Source: Ardenticatena sp. (GTDB lineage: Bacteria; Chloroflexota; Anaerolineae; Ardenticatenales; Ardenticatenaceae). From it: DNA of 33,522 bases. The position numbers and the translations under genes were made by a program. Location: the NCBI GenBank assembly GCA_015487975.1, contig WFOS01000075.1:1-33522 (forward strand), given 5' to 3'. Below the pieces are notes generated by a model. That model saw nothing but the letters and a program-made list of their open reading frames with translations. It was not told where the DNA came from and ran no database searches. Shown here in pieces: positions 16,766-23,625 of the stretch. How positions within the stretch are numbered: the first letter of the stretch is position 1; each line of letters starts with the position of its first letter.

Positions 16766-16793
16766 AAGCACTCTCCCGCCTGGGAGAGTGCTT
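16766..16793 (-). terminator. Rho-independent terminator after the LysM lipoprotein gene
   Basis: A 12-bp perfect stem (16766-16777 with 16782-16793) with a 4-base loop, followed on the minus strand by TTGG. It lies 29 bp after the lipoprotein stop codon. Confidence 0.8.
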
Positions 16794-16822
16794 GGCTGGT
16801 CGGGCGAATACGTGGTTGGGGC

Positions 16823-17542
16823 TTATGGAGCAGGGATAATGAGTTCTTGTCCCGGATAGACGAAGTAGGGTGGTTGCAGGTTGTTGGCAGCGATGATGGC
16901 ATCGGGCGAGACGCCGTACTGGCGTGCGATGGCGTAGAGCCATTCGCCTTCTTGTACGATGTGAACGCGCTCGCCTGTGGCTTCATCGGCTGCTTCTTCT
17001 GGCGCTTCATCTGGGATGATGAGTTCCTGCCCCGGATAGACGGAGTAGGGTGGTTGCAGGTTGTTGGCGGCGATGATGGCATCGGGCGAGACGCCGTACT
17101 GGCGTGCGATCGCGTACAGCCATTCGCCTTCTTGCACGATGTGCACACGTGGGCCGCCTGCTGGCGCTGTCTCGGATGCAGGTGTTTCCGTCGCACCTTC
17201 TTCTGACGCAGCAACTTCGGGGGTCGGCGTCGGTTCGGCAACCGCCACTTCGGTTGCTTCTGGTTCGGGTGTGGGTTGCGGTTGTTCGGTGGGCGCGGTT
17301 TCTGGCGTTGGTGTTGGGGCTTCGATTTCGACGATCGCTTCTTCGGTGGTTTCAGTTGGCTGTTCGACCGAAGCCGCGACTTCACCTTCTTGTGTAGGGG
17401 TGGGTTCCTCGACAGTGGTTTCTTCCTGGGATGTTTCGGCAGGGACAAGGTCGCCCACAACTTCTTCACGCGAGCGTTCGCATGCCGTCAGGGCGAAGGT
17501 GCTCAGTAGAACGATGAAAAGAAACATGCGAAAAGACTTCAT
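16823..17542 (-). CDS. LysM lipoprotein with two near-identical LysM domains
   Basis: A 239-residue protein. The ATG at 17540-17542 follows GGAGGAG; the frame is open 11 codons further up. The N-terminus MKSFRMFLFIVLL is a lipoprotein signal peptide ending in the lipobox LTAC, with lipidated Cys21. An acidic Thr/Pro/Glu-rich linker (about 25-125) leads to two LysM domains of about 45 residues. They differ at essentially one position (YSVYPGQ against YFVYPGQ). Each has VHIVQEGEWLYAIARQYGVS. It is probably an outer-face lipid-anchored peptidoglycan-binding protein. A strong promoter and a terminator bracket it, so it is monocistronic. The first LysM copy is followed by a short Glu/Ala spacer. 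Confidence 0.88.
   Translation of the reverse strand: MKSFRMFLFIVLLSTFALTACERSREEVVGDLVPAETSQEETTVEEPTPTQEGEVAASVEQPTETTEEAIVEIEAPTPTPETAPTEQPQPTPEPEATEVAVAEPTPTPEVAASEEGATETPASETAPAGGPRVHIVQEGEWLYAIARQYGVSPDAIIAANNLQPPYSVYPGQELIIPDEAPEEAADEATGERVHIVQEGEWLYAIARQYGVSPDAIIAANNLQPPYFVYPGQELIIPAP
16833..17148. repeat. Direct repeat of about 136 bp encoding duplicated LysM domains
   Basis: The segments 16833-16968 and 17013-17148 are offset by exactly 180 bp and differ at about 10 positions by my count (about 93% identical). Almost all changes are synonymous. The pattern suggests an intragenic domain duplication of recent origin, or gene conversion with selection on the protein. Confidence 0.9.
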
Positions 17543-17596
17543 GCAATCTCCTCCTGGCGTCAACAGCCGTTCCATATTCTGTGTCAGTCGCTCTCA

Positions 17597-17626
17597 ATGA
17601 TAGCACAGGGTAAAAGCAAGCGTCAA
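17597..17626 (-). promoter_or_regulatory. Promoter of the LysM lipoprotein
   Basis: On the minus strand TTGACG (17621-17626) and TATCAT (17597-17602) are separated by 18 bp, and TGTGC precedes the -10. Just upstream, AAAATTGT (17629-17636) and ACAATTTT (17659-17666) form an 8-bp inverted repeat around two ATGTAC copies. This may be a regulator site. Confidence 0.65.
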
Positions 17627-17711
17627 GCAAAATTGTTACAAAGATGTACCAAAAATGTACAATTTTTTGCATAAAACATGGTTGGTGTCTCTCTGCAAGG
17701 GAAAAGATGGT

Positions 17712-19070
17712 TCAGGCAATGTGCAGGGCTTGCAGGACGAATTCGATCAGGGGCAACAAGGTTTGCGGTGCCAGGGCGATGAGCGACGAAAGCGCCACCA
17801 TGCCCGTCATCAACAGGGCGACGGAGAGCGGTTCTGTATCAAGCAGGGGCACTTTGGTGCTTTCTTCAACCTGAACGGCAACATGCAAGGCGCGAACATA
17901 GCCCAGCACGCCCAGGAACGTGGCGGCCAGTGTCGCCCAGAACCAGGGCGAGGCGGTGGGGAAGAGCGCACGCAGCGTCATCCAGTGGCCAGCAAACCCC
18001 ACCGAAAGCGGCAGGCCAAAGAAGGAGAGCCCGCCCCCCAGGAGCGCCAGGTAGGTGAGTGGCAACCGCTGTGCTGTGCCGTGCAATGCCTCCAATTCGA
18101 GTGATGTTACACGGTAGCGAATAGTGGCAATGGCCATGCCGCTCAGGAGAAGTGCCAGCAACCTTGCCCCGAGCAGGAAGAGCACAATCCGCAAACCGCT
18201 TGCATTCCCAGTGCTGAGCGCCAGCAAAATATAGCCCTGGTCGGCGAGAATGCTATATGCCCAAAGCCGCCCCAGATGCGTTTCGCTGAATGCAAACAAG
18301 CCACCACTGATGACCAGAATAAAGCCCGCCCCGCGCAAAAGTGTGGTCATGCCGCCAAAGCTCAGGACCCAGGGGTTTTGTGCCAGGAGTTCGATCAGCA
18401 CGGTCAGGAAAACCGTTCCGAACAAGCCCACCATCCATGCCGTCACAAGTGGCGGCCCGTCTTCGGTAGCTTGCGGTACCCAGGCGTGGAACGGGAAAAT
18501 GGCGAGGATGAGCGCTGTGCCCAACGCCAGCAATGTGCCTGCGGCGGGGGCAAGCGACAAGTCCGCGGCATTGGTGTTGATACGCCCGACGAGGAGCCCC
18601 CCCGCCAGCAACACAGGTGTCGCCAGCATAATCACGATGAGCATGCGCGTTGCCGCGCGTGTGCGTTCCATGGTTCCACTTTGAATGAGCAAAATCGCCA
18701 GTAACCACGCACCTTTGAACACCAGAATGCGCAGGATGAAATCTTGGAAAAGAAAGACCCCGGTGAACAAGGCCTGAATGACGAGCCAGAAGGAGTAGAT
18801 GCTCCATCCTTGGGAAATGCGCATCGTGTAGAGTGTGGCGCCAATCACCCACACATTGGCAGCAATCAAGAAGACGCGCCCCGGACGCCCCAGCGCCAGC
18901 GTACGCCCCAGCACTTCCAACGTTTCGGGTGGGGAGTTCCACAATAGGAACGTGTGCACGGCCAGCGTGACCACCACAATGCCAGCCGCCAGCACCTCTT
19001 GCCGCCGCAGAAGGTATGCCAACGGTGCAGCAAGCAGCGGCAACCCCAGCACCAACAACGTGGCTATCAT
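17712..19070 (-). CDS. Complex-I/Mrp/hydrogenase-4-like antiporter subunit (NuoM/NuoN-like)
   Basis: A 452-residue membrane protein with about 13-14 hydrophobic segments. The central block AIFPFHAWVPQATEDGPP matches the PFHxWLPDAH signature of the proton-translocating antiporter subunits NuoL/M/N and HyfB/F, and LGRLWAYSILADQGYILLAL matches the following helix. By eye-alignment to E. coli NuoM, the channel residues Glu144 (TM5) and Lys234 (TM7) would be Lys and Ile here, so proton transfer may be altered or lost. The start overlaps the preceding NuoK/HyfE-like gene by 4 bp (ATGA). It is the last gene of a three-gene membrane module; no soluble subunit is nearby. Confidence 0.78.
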   Translation of the reverse strand: MIATLLVLGLPLLAAPLAYLLRRQEVLAAGIVVVTLAVHTFLLWNSPPETLEVLGRTLALGRPGRVFLIAANVWVIGATLYTMRISQGWSIYSFWLVIQALFTGVFLFQDFILRILVFKGAWLLAILLIQSGTMERTRAATRMLIVIMLATPVLLAGGLLVGRINTNAADLSLAPAAGTLLALGTALILAIFPFHAWVPQATEDGPPLVTAWMVGLFGTVFLTVLIELLAQNPWVLSFGGMTTLLRGAGFILVISGGLFAFSETHLGRLWAYSILADQGYILLALSTGNASGLRIVLFLLGARLLALLLSGMAIATIRYRVTSLELEALHGTAQRLPLTYLALLGGGLSFFGLPLSVGFAGHWMTLRALFPTASPWFWATLAATFLGVLGYVRALHVAVQVEESTKVPLLDTEPLSVALLMTGMVALSSLIALAPQTLLPLIEFVLQALHIA

Positions 19071-19789
19071 TCGGCTTCCTCCTCACGGGCAAGCGTGCGT
19101 TGCCGCTGAAACGCTGCCAGTGCACGCAACAACGCGTCCGGGCTGCGGGGGTCGGGGAAGGCTTCGACATAGCGCAGGTTGCGGGCAATGGTCAGATACG
19201 CCCCCACCAGTGCGGTAAGGATGTTCGTCACACCCAGTAACCCAATCAACACCAGTCCCGGTTCCAACACCAGGAAAATGAGCTCGAACCCCTGCTCGAA
19301 GAGGAGAACGGCAATGGTCGTTTTGAAGGGATCGCGTGTGAGTATGATGGCGAGCAAGCTCATGGCCACCATCCAGAGAGCAGCCGTCATGAGATGCTCT
19401 TCGACAGCTGGCAGCAGAAGGCGCTGTTCCATCGCCAACAAGCCAATCACCCACACCACCAGAGCCAGCAGGCGGAACGAAATGCTCATGGGCAACACTT
19501 CGTGCTCAATATCGCTCCACCCACCTGGCGCAGTAGCGGTTTCAATGGCTTCTTGAATATGCCGCCCTGTCCAGTAGAGCAACAGTGCCACGAAAAATCC
19601 TCCAACCAGGAGACTGACGGTGAGCGGCGCTGGTAGCAATGTTGCCAGAAGCAAGCTGGCAGCAACGTATTCCACACAGAGCATGAAGAGCAGTAACCGC
19701 CAATCTACCGCAACTGCAATAATGGCTGCGGTAACAGCGGCAATGACGGAGAGCTGTAATGGTGTGAGCAATCCGAACAGATCAAGCAT
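19067..19789 (-). CDS. Membrane protein, HyfE/NuoK-like
   Basis: A 240-residue protein with about six to seven hydrophobic segments and a charged C-terminal tail. The block TRDPFKTTIAVLLFEQGFEL followed by IFLVLEPGLVLIGLL and then ILTALVGAYLTIA resembles the helices of NuoK, MrpC and HyfE, in which a membrane-embedded glutamate takes part in ion movement; Glu in LFEQGFEL could play this part. The length (about 240) is nearer HyfE (about 216) than NuoK (about 100). It lies 9 bp after the upstream antiporter-like gene and overlaps the downstream one, which supports a single membrane complex. Family assignment is tentative. Confidence 0.62.
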   Translation of the reverse strand: MLDLFGLLTPLQLSVIAAVTAAIIAVAVDWRLLLFMLCVEYVAASLLLATLLPAPLTVSLLVGGFFVALLLYWTGRHIQEAIETATAPGGWSDIEHEVLPMSISFRLLALVVWVIGLLAMEQRLLLPAVEEHLMTAALWMVAMSLLAIILTRDPFKTTIAVLLFEQGFELIFLVLEPGLVLIGLLGVTNILTALVGAYLTIARNLRYVEAFPDPRSPDALLRALAAFQRQRTLAREEEAE

Positions 19790-19798
19790 ATCAGACGC

Positions 19799-21397
19799 CT
19801 ACGAGAGCAAAATCAGAATGATGACGAGGAAGAGCAACAGCCAGCCATAGTTTTCGCCTTCCAACACACGCAACACCCCACGTGTGCCACGCATGAGGAG
19901 CATCGCCAGCGATCCCACGCCCTGCCAGAGCCAGCGTGCGCTCAGGATGGCGGCCAGGGCGTTGAGCCAGGCGGTCAGCCCAACGACGGACATTTCCAGC
20001 CGCACGAAGAGCAGCGCCGCGAGCCATGCCAGCCCCACCCCTGCGATGTGAATCCCCCAGGGAAAGGCTGTCGTCGCCATCTCGACCGGGGCGATACCCA
20101 GCAGACGCCCGACGAAAGGCCATGACGCTAGTGCCAGAATACCCAGCCCCAGCCATGCACGGTCGAATACGGCTGGTTGTGTTTCGTCGGCTATCGCATT
20201 CTCATCGTTGCTTTCCTCTGCTATGGCACGCACAAGCGTCAATATGCCAGCAAACATAGCGCTCATGCCGACAACCAGTGCCGTGGCGAGCCAGTCATGC
20301 CCCGTGGTGAGAAGTGTCGCCAGCAAGCGCCCACTTTCTCCCAGCGCTCCCCCCGGAAGTCCGCTCAGTGATAGCAACGCAATGGCTAGCGCCAGGCTGG
20401 ATGGCGCGCGCCATGGGCGACGACCCCCGTGGAACGCCACCACCGACACAGCGAAACTCCCGTTCCACAAGATGGCTTGCGCCAATGTTGGCGTGTTGAA
20501 CAGGAATGCCAGCGTGAGCATTCCGCCAAGCCATGTTGTCAAAGCCGCAGTGCGCAATGCAGGGCGTCGTGCACGCCAGAACAAGACTCCCGACGCTATC
20601 AGCCCTATCCCCAAGAGCACAGATACTAACCGTGCGTACAATAGCGTGTCGGGCGTGCCGAAGACTAGCCACCAAAAACCGCCAGCAGCCAGTGTCAGCA
20701 GAGGCAGCACGGCGCGGGTATGGGGGGGAACTCGCTGATGGGGCCAAGCAAATAGGTGGAGCGGGTAGAGGCTCATGCGGACCGCAAAGGCTGCGAGCAA
20801 CAAGTGGAGCGTGAGTGAATCGGTCGTCGCAGCGAAGAAAGCGAGTGTGGCCGAAGAGACCCATGTGCGTAGCGCCGCGACCATCACCAGGAAAAGCCCA
20901 CCACCTTGCAGGATGCCCGCCATCAGGACCCAGTTTGAACGCCCCGGAAAGCCAAGCACAAGGAGTGCCAGCAAATCCAGCAGCGTCCAGGCGAATAGGA
21001 GCGTAAGCAGGTTGCCGGAAAGCCCCAGAAGCAGCAAAGCGGTTGCAACAGCAGGCAAAACCGTAATGTACTCGCGCGATGGGGCTTCCCAGTTCTCATC
21101 CAATCCTGCGACCAGCACTCCCACCACAGTCAGAAACGCCAGCATTCCCAGACGCACACCATCGGTGCTTGTTTCCAGGCTCAACACGTGAGCAGGACCA
21201 GTGAACTGTTGCCAGGAAGAAACCACACGTGCAAAAGTGGGGGAAGAGGCAAATGCGGCTGTGGACAACAATCCCAATACGGCTAGCCACAGCGTCAGTA
21301 CCTGACGCTGTGGCCAGTCAAGACGTGGTATGCGTGGTATGGCAACCGCGCCGAACAGCAACAGCGCGCTCAGCACGATCGGATTCGTCGATGCCAT
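19799..21397 (-). CDS. Antiporter-like membrane subunit, first gene of the orphan NDH/hydrogenase-like module
   Basis: A 532-residue protein starting MASTNPIVLSALLLFG; the frame is open 20 codons further up, across the promoter and hairpin, which argues against an earlier start. About 14 hydrophobic segments are seen. The stretch AFAVRMSLYPLHLFAWPHQ aligns well with AFAVKMPMVPLHGW of NuoM, with Arg in place of the TM7 lysine. The TM5 glutamate position reads FAWTLLDL, so it is changed. The C-terminus ends in a hydrophobic helix after a glycine-rich stretch. Role inferred: a structural or ion-translocating subunit of a membrane complex with the next two genes. The Shine-Dalgarno AAAGGAG lies partly within a hairpin. 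Confidence 0.72.
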   Translation of the reverse strand: MASTNPIVLSALLLFGAVAIPRIPRLDWPQRQVLTLWLAVLGLLSTAAFASSPTFARVVSSWQQFTGPAHVLSLETSTDGVRLGMLAFLTVVGVLVAGLDENWEAPSREYITVLPAVATALLLLGLSGNLLTLLFAWTLLDLLALLVLGFPGRSNWVLMAGILQGGGLFLVMVAALRTWVSSATLAFFAATTDSLTLHLLLAAFAVRMSLYPLHLFAWPHQRVPPHTRAVLPLLTLAAGGFWWLVFGTPDTLLYARLVSVLLGIGLIASGVLFWRARRPALRTAALTTWLGGMLTLAFLFNTPTLAQAILWNGSFAVSVVAFHGGRRPWRAPSSLALAIALLSLSGLPGGALGESGRLLATLLTTGHDWLATALVVGMSAMFAGILTLVRAIAEESNDENAIADETQPAVFDRAWLGLGILALASWPFVGRLLGIAPVEMATTAFPWGIHIAGVGLAWLAALLFVRLEMSVVGLTAWLNALAAILSARWLWQGVGSLAMLLMRGTRGVLRVLEGENYGWLLLFLVIILILLS

Positions 21398-21403
21398 CAA
21401 AAG

Positions 21404-21427
21404 GCCCGCTCCTTTCTGTGAGCGGGC
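21404..21427 (-). terminator. Hairpin between pterin dehydratase and the NDH-like operon
   Basis: A perfect 8-bp GC-rich stem (21404-21411 with 21420-21427) with an 8-base loop, followed on the minus strand by CTTTTG. It is 46 bp after the dehydratase stop and ends 6 bp before the NDH-like start. It could end the upstream transcript, or hold part of the AAAGGAG ribosome binding site in its loop and 3' arm. Confidence 0.6.
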
Positions 21428-21429
21428 GG

Positions 21430-21457
21430 ATTGTAGCACAGCGACTTGCGCTGACAA
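21430..21457 (-). promoter_or_regulatory. Promoter of the NDH-like membrane operon
   Basis: On the minus strand TTGTCA (21452-21457) and TACAAT (21430-21435) are separated by 16 bp, with TGTGC before the -10. Transcription would begin within the upstream arm of the hairpin at 21404-21427. Confidence 0.65.
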
Positions 21458-21472
21458 GTACTCTTTGCGGTT

Positions 21473-21820
21473 TCAAGAGACGAATGGACGTGGTACACCG
21501 CTCAATGCCGCCTCTTCGGCTGGGCGCCACATGATGACTTCCTCGATTTTTTGTGCCAACTCGATATCCTTCATCGTGATGCCGCCGGCTGAGTGCGTTG
21601 AGAGGCGAACGACGACGCGGTTATACGAAACATGAATGTCTGCATGATGCCATGCGGCCTCGCACACGTATCCGATTGCATTCGTCAGCAACAAGGATGT
21701 CGGCCACCCTTCGGTGGCGAATGTGCGTTCCAACGCATCGTCCAGCACCTTCCACGCCGTCAGACCAGCGTCATTCAGTAACGCTTGCGCCTGTGCGCGT
21801 TCAAGAATGGCTTCACTCAT
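21473..21820 (-). CDS. 4a-hydroxytetrahydrobiopterin dehydratase (pterin-4a-carbinolamine dehydratase)
   Basis: A 115-residue protein starting MSEAILERAQAQALL after AAGGAGG. The frame is open 12 codons upstream, but those residues are not family-like. The family core is visible: GWPTSLLLTNAIGYVCEAAW, then HHADIHVSYNRVVVRLSTHS with the catalytic histidines H58, H59 and H76, then GGITMKDIELAQKIEE. The enzyme dehydrates 4a-hydroxytetrahydropterin to recycle the cofactor of aromatic amino acid hydroxylases, and related proteins also take part in molybdopterin chemistry. No hydroxylase gene is in the window. It is divergent from the NTPase gene. Confidence 0.9.
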   Translation of the reverse strand: MSEAILERAQAQALLNDAGLTAWKVLDDALERTFATEGWPTSLLLTNAIGYVCEAAWHHADIHVSYNRVVVRLSTHSAGGITMKDIELAQKIEEVIMWRPAEEAALSGVPRPFVS

Positions 21821-21869
21821 CTGGCACCTCCTTCTGTTTCTGCTCATTTGCTTCATGGTGCGGCTTGTC

Positions 21870-21900
21870 TATTGTAGGCAAAACCAGCAGCAGCGAACAA
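21870..21900. promoter_or_regulatory. Overlapping divergent promoters of dehydratase and NTPase genes
   Basis: On the plus strand TTGCTT (21848-21853) with TATTGT (21870-21875) at 16 bp points to the NTPase. On the minus strand TTGTTC (21895-21900) with TACAAT (21871-21876) at 18 bp points to the dehydratase. The two -10 boxes occupy the same bases, so only one polymerase could open there at a time. The hexamers are imperfect. Confidence 0.35.
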
Positions 21901-21918
21901 TGATTCAGGAGGAGAACG

Positions 21919-22464
21919 ATGCCCATTGTCGTGGTAGGTAGTCGCAATCCGGTCAAGGTGGCGGCGGTACGGGGCGCTTTCGCCCGACTGGCGACTGCCT
22001 GGGATGTTCGCGCCGTCGATGTTCCCAGCGGTGTTTCACCTCAACCCATCGGACACGATGAGACGCGGGCGGGGGCACGCAATCGCGCCGTGGCGGCGCT
22101 GGCCGCCATCCCCGATGCGACGTTCGGCGTGGGGATAGAAGGTGGCGTCTTCGAGTATGATGGCGAATGGTACACGGGTGCGTGGTGCGCGATTGTGGAC
22201 CGTGAAGGGCGTATCGGCTGGGCTGGTGGTGGGCTGATTTTGCTCCCTTCATGTGTTGCGGACGGATTGCGTGAGGGCGCCGAACTCGGCACGCTGATGG
22301 ATCGCCTTGCTGGCGAGCACAACACCAAGCAGAAAATGGGGGCCATTGGCTTGTTGACAGGGGGGCTGGTTGGACGCCAGGAAACGTACGAGCACTTGGT
22401 GTTGCGAGCGCTGGCACGCTGGCGACGCCCAGACTGGTTCGAGATGAGCGATGAAGCGCACTGA
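21919..22464 (+). CDS. yjjX: Inosine/xanthosine triphosphatase (YjjX/DUF84 family)
   Basis: A 181-residue protein starting MPIVVVGSRNPVKVAAVRGAF after AGGAGGAG. It follows the E. coli YjjX pattern closely: an N-terminal (T/S)xNPxK block, then VPSGVSPQPIGHDETRAGAR, then FGVGIEGGV, and MGAIGLLTGG with YEHLVLRAL near the end. Members hydrolyse ITP and XTP to the monophosphates, keeping damaged purines out of nucleic acids. Length is as in E. coli (about 170). The stop codon lies inside a 7-bp inverted repeat (22455-22461 with 22476-22482), which lacks a T tail. Confidence 0.9.
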   Translation: MPIVVVGSRNPVKVAAVRGAFARLATAWDVRAVDVPSGVSPQPIGHDETRAGARNRAVAALAAIPDATFGVGIEGGVFEYDGEWYTGAWCAIVDREGRIGWAGGGLILLPSCVADGLREGAELGTLMDRLAGEHNTKQKMGAIGLLTGGLVGRQETYEHLVLRALARWRRPDWFEMSDEAH

Positions 22465-23058
22465 ATGGGAACGCTGTGCGCTCGGCGTGTGGTCTCAGGG
22501 ATATGCACGCCCCAAAAGCCGGATAGGCATTTGGGGGCTGGTGATGACCCAAAACGTGGTGGTGGGTGGGAAGAGACGAGACGGAGCGTGGAAAAGGCAA
22601 GCTAGAGGCGCCCCAGACCCCGAAGAGGGCGTATTGTGGCGCACCTACGGGGCAGCCTGAGCCTGGTGGGGCCATCACCGCTTCCAGCCAGTTCCCCTGG
22701 AACGCCTGCTCACCGCTGGAGAATGCCGCCTTCAGCTCAGGAGGCGCGACGCACCTGCCAGGTGCGTCGCGCCTTGAAGTCACGTCAGGCGTGCGTGCCT
22801 CTCGAGGTCAGGCGGGGTGCTTTCGTATCCCTTGCGCACCCCATCCACTCGCCGTGTAGAGGGCTTTTCGAATGGTACCAGGTCGATCGCCACCACCAGT
22901 ACGTTCGCTGCGCTGGAACCGTCGGTCTGGAAACAGACGGGCGAATGGACACCAACGTGCTCTCGGCGCGTCCTGTGTGGCTTGTGTCACGTTTTATACG
23001 GAGCAGTGCCTTTTCGCCTGTTTGCAGCGATCTGGGGAATCACCAGTTGGCCGTTCCG
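22465..23058. other. Long gene-poor region, possible structured RNA or repeat element
   Basis: About 590 bp without a convincing protein gene. Open frames exist on both strands, but their translations are low-complexity and Pro/Arg/Ser/His-rich, without ribosome binding sites. The stretch holds several inverted repeats: CCCCAAA with TTTGGGG around 22510-22536 enclosing GCC/GGC, and a 31-bp palindrome at 22743-22773. Base composition is GC-rich. I checked for the conserved words of RNase P RNA, tmRNA and SRP RNA and found none. It could be a transposable-element remnant, a noncoding RNA or decayed coding sequence. Confidence 0.35.
22743..22773. repeat. 31-bp GC-rich perfect palindrome
   Basis: Two perfect 15-base arms surround a single central base; an extra A-T pair extends it at 22742/22774. 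The inner 13 bases (CACCTGCCAGGTG) recur as their reverse complement at 26077-26089 after the ABC transporter gene. There is no T tail, so this is not a classical terminator. It may be a dispersed palindromic repeat or a protein site. Confidence 0.8.
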
Positions 23059-23086
23059 TTGACGCCACCTTCGCGCTGAGTATAAT
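23059..23086 (+). promoter_or_regulatory. Strong promoter of the marR-clpP operon
   Basis: TTGACG (23059-23064) and a perfect TATAAT (23081-23086) at 16 bp spacing lie 47 bp before the MarR start. It is one of the best sigma-70 matches in the window. Confidence 0.75.
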
Positions 23087-23104
23087 TTGCAACGCAAAAT
23101 TTTG
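23086..23104. promoter_or_regulatory. Candidate MarR autoregulatory operator
   Basis: TTTGC-AAC-GCAAA (23086-23098) is an inverted repeat that begins in the -10 box and covers the probable transcription start. The overlapping CAAAATTTTG (23095-23104) is a perfect palindrome. MarR proteins commonly bind such sites over their own promoter and block polymerase. That the neighbouring MarR protein binds here is inferred. Confidence 0.5.
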
Positions 23105-23133
23105 AAGCGATGAAGTGTTTGTGAGGCGGATGC

Positions 23134-23613
23134 GTGAACAATCAACAGGCAGTCGAACGTGAACGCGCTATCGAGCAAGCCTCGCACTTGCTCATGCACC
23201 TGAGTTGGCTTGCGCAAAAACGTTTCAACCAGCATATTAGCCGGTACGGGATTACGTTGCCGCAGTTTTTGGCGTTGGCGTACATGGTCAAGCAACAACA
23301 ATGCGCCATGAACCAGCTGGCCGAGGCGACCCAGCAAGATGCAGCAACCATGACAGGCGTTGTCGACCGTCTGGAACGGTTGAAGCTGGTGGAACGGCGC
23401 CGCAATCCGCTCGATCGACGTGTCGTATTCGTCATCCCGACCGAAAAAGCGGTAGAATTGGTGCAAGAGGTGCATGCAGCACGGAATGCACTCATCGCCA
23501 GGCTCTTCGAATCGTTCGAGGATGAAGAATTGCATATGCTGGTGGCGTTGCTCAACCGCTTGCTTGCTTCGATGCAACGCGACCAGTCCGAGATGTCATC
23601 AACTGATATGTAG
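23134..23613 (+). CDS. MarR family transcriptional regulator
   Basis: A 159-residue protein starting at a GTG; the ATG four bases earlier is in another frame that stops quickly. A winged helix-turn-helix fills about residues 45-115: GITLPQFLALAYM, then CAMNQLAEATQQDAATMTGV for the HTH, VDRLERLKLVERRRNPLDRR for the wing, then VFVIPTEKAVEL. The helices at both ends would form the MarR dimer interface. MarR proteins are usually autorepressors whose DNA binding is released by small phenolic or oxidant signals. It is followed after 12 bp by clpP, so it probably controls the protease with itself. Length is typical for the family. Confidence 0.9.
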   Translation: MNNQQAVERERAIEQASHLLMHLSWLAQKRFNQHISRYGITLPQFLALAYMVKQQQCAMNQLAEATQQDAATMTGVVDRLERLKLVERRRNPLDRRVVFVIPTEKAVELVQEVHAARNALIARLFESFEDEELHMLVALLNRLLASMQRDQSEMSSTDM

Positions 23614-23625
23614 CAAGGAGGATGT

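Noticed and set aside
21953-22783. Minus-strand frame of 276 codons across the NTPase gene and the gene-poor region
   Set aside because: It mostly overlaps a clear gene, has proline/histidine/arginine-rich composition and no start signals.
22465-23058. RNase P RNA, tmRNA or SRP RNA in the long intergenic region
   Set aside because: None of the conserved sequence words of these RNAs was found on either strand.
22636-23079. Plus-strand frames in the gene-poor region
   Set aside because: Translations are not protein-like, lack ribosome binding sites and run into the marR promoter.
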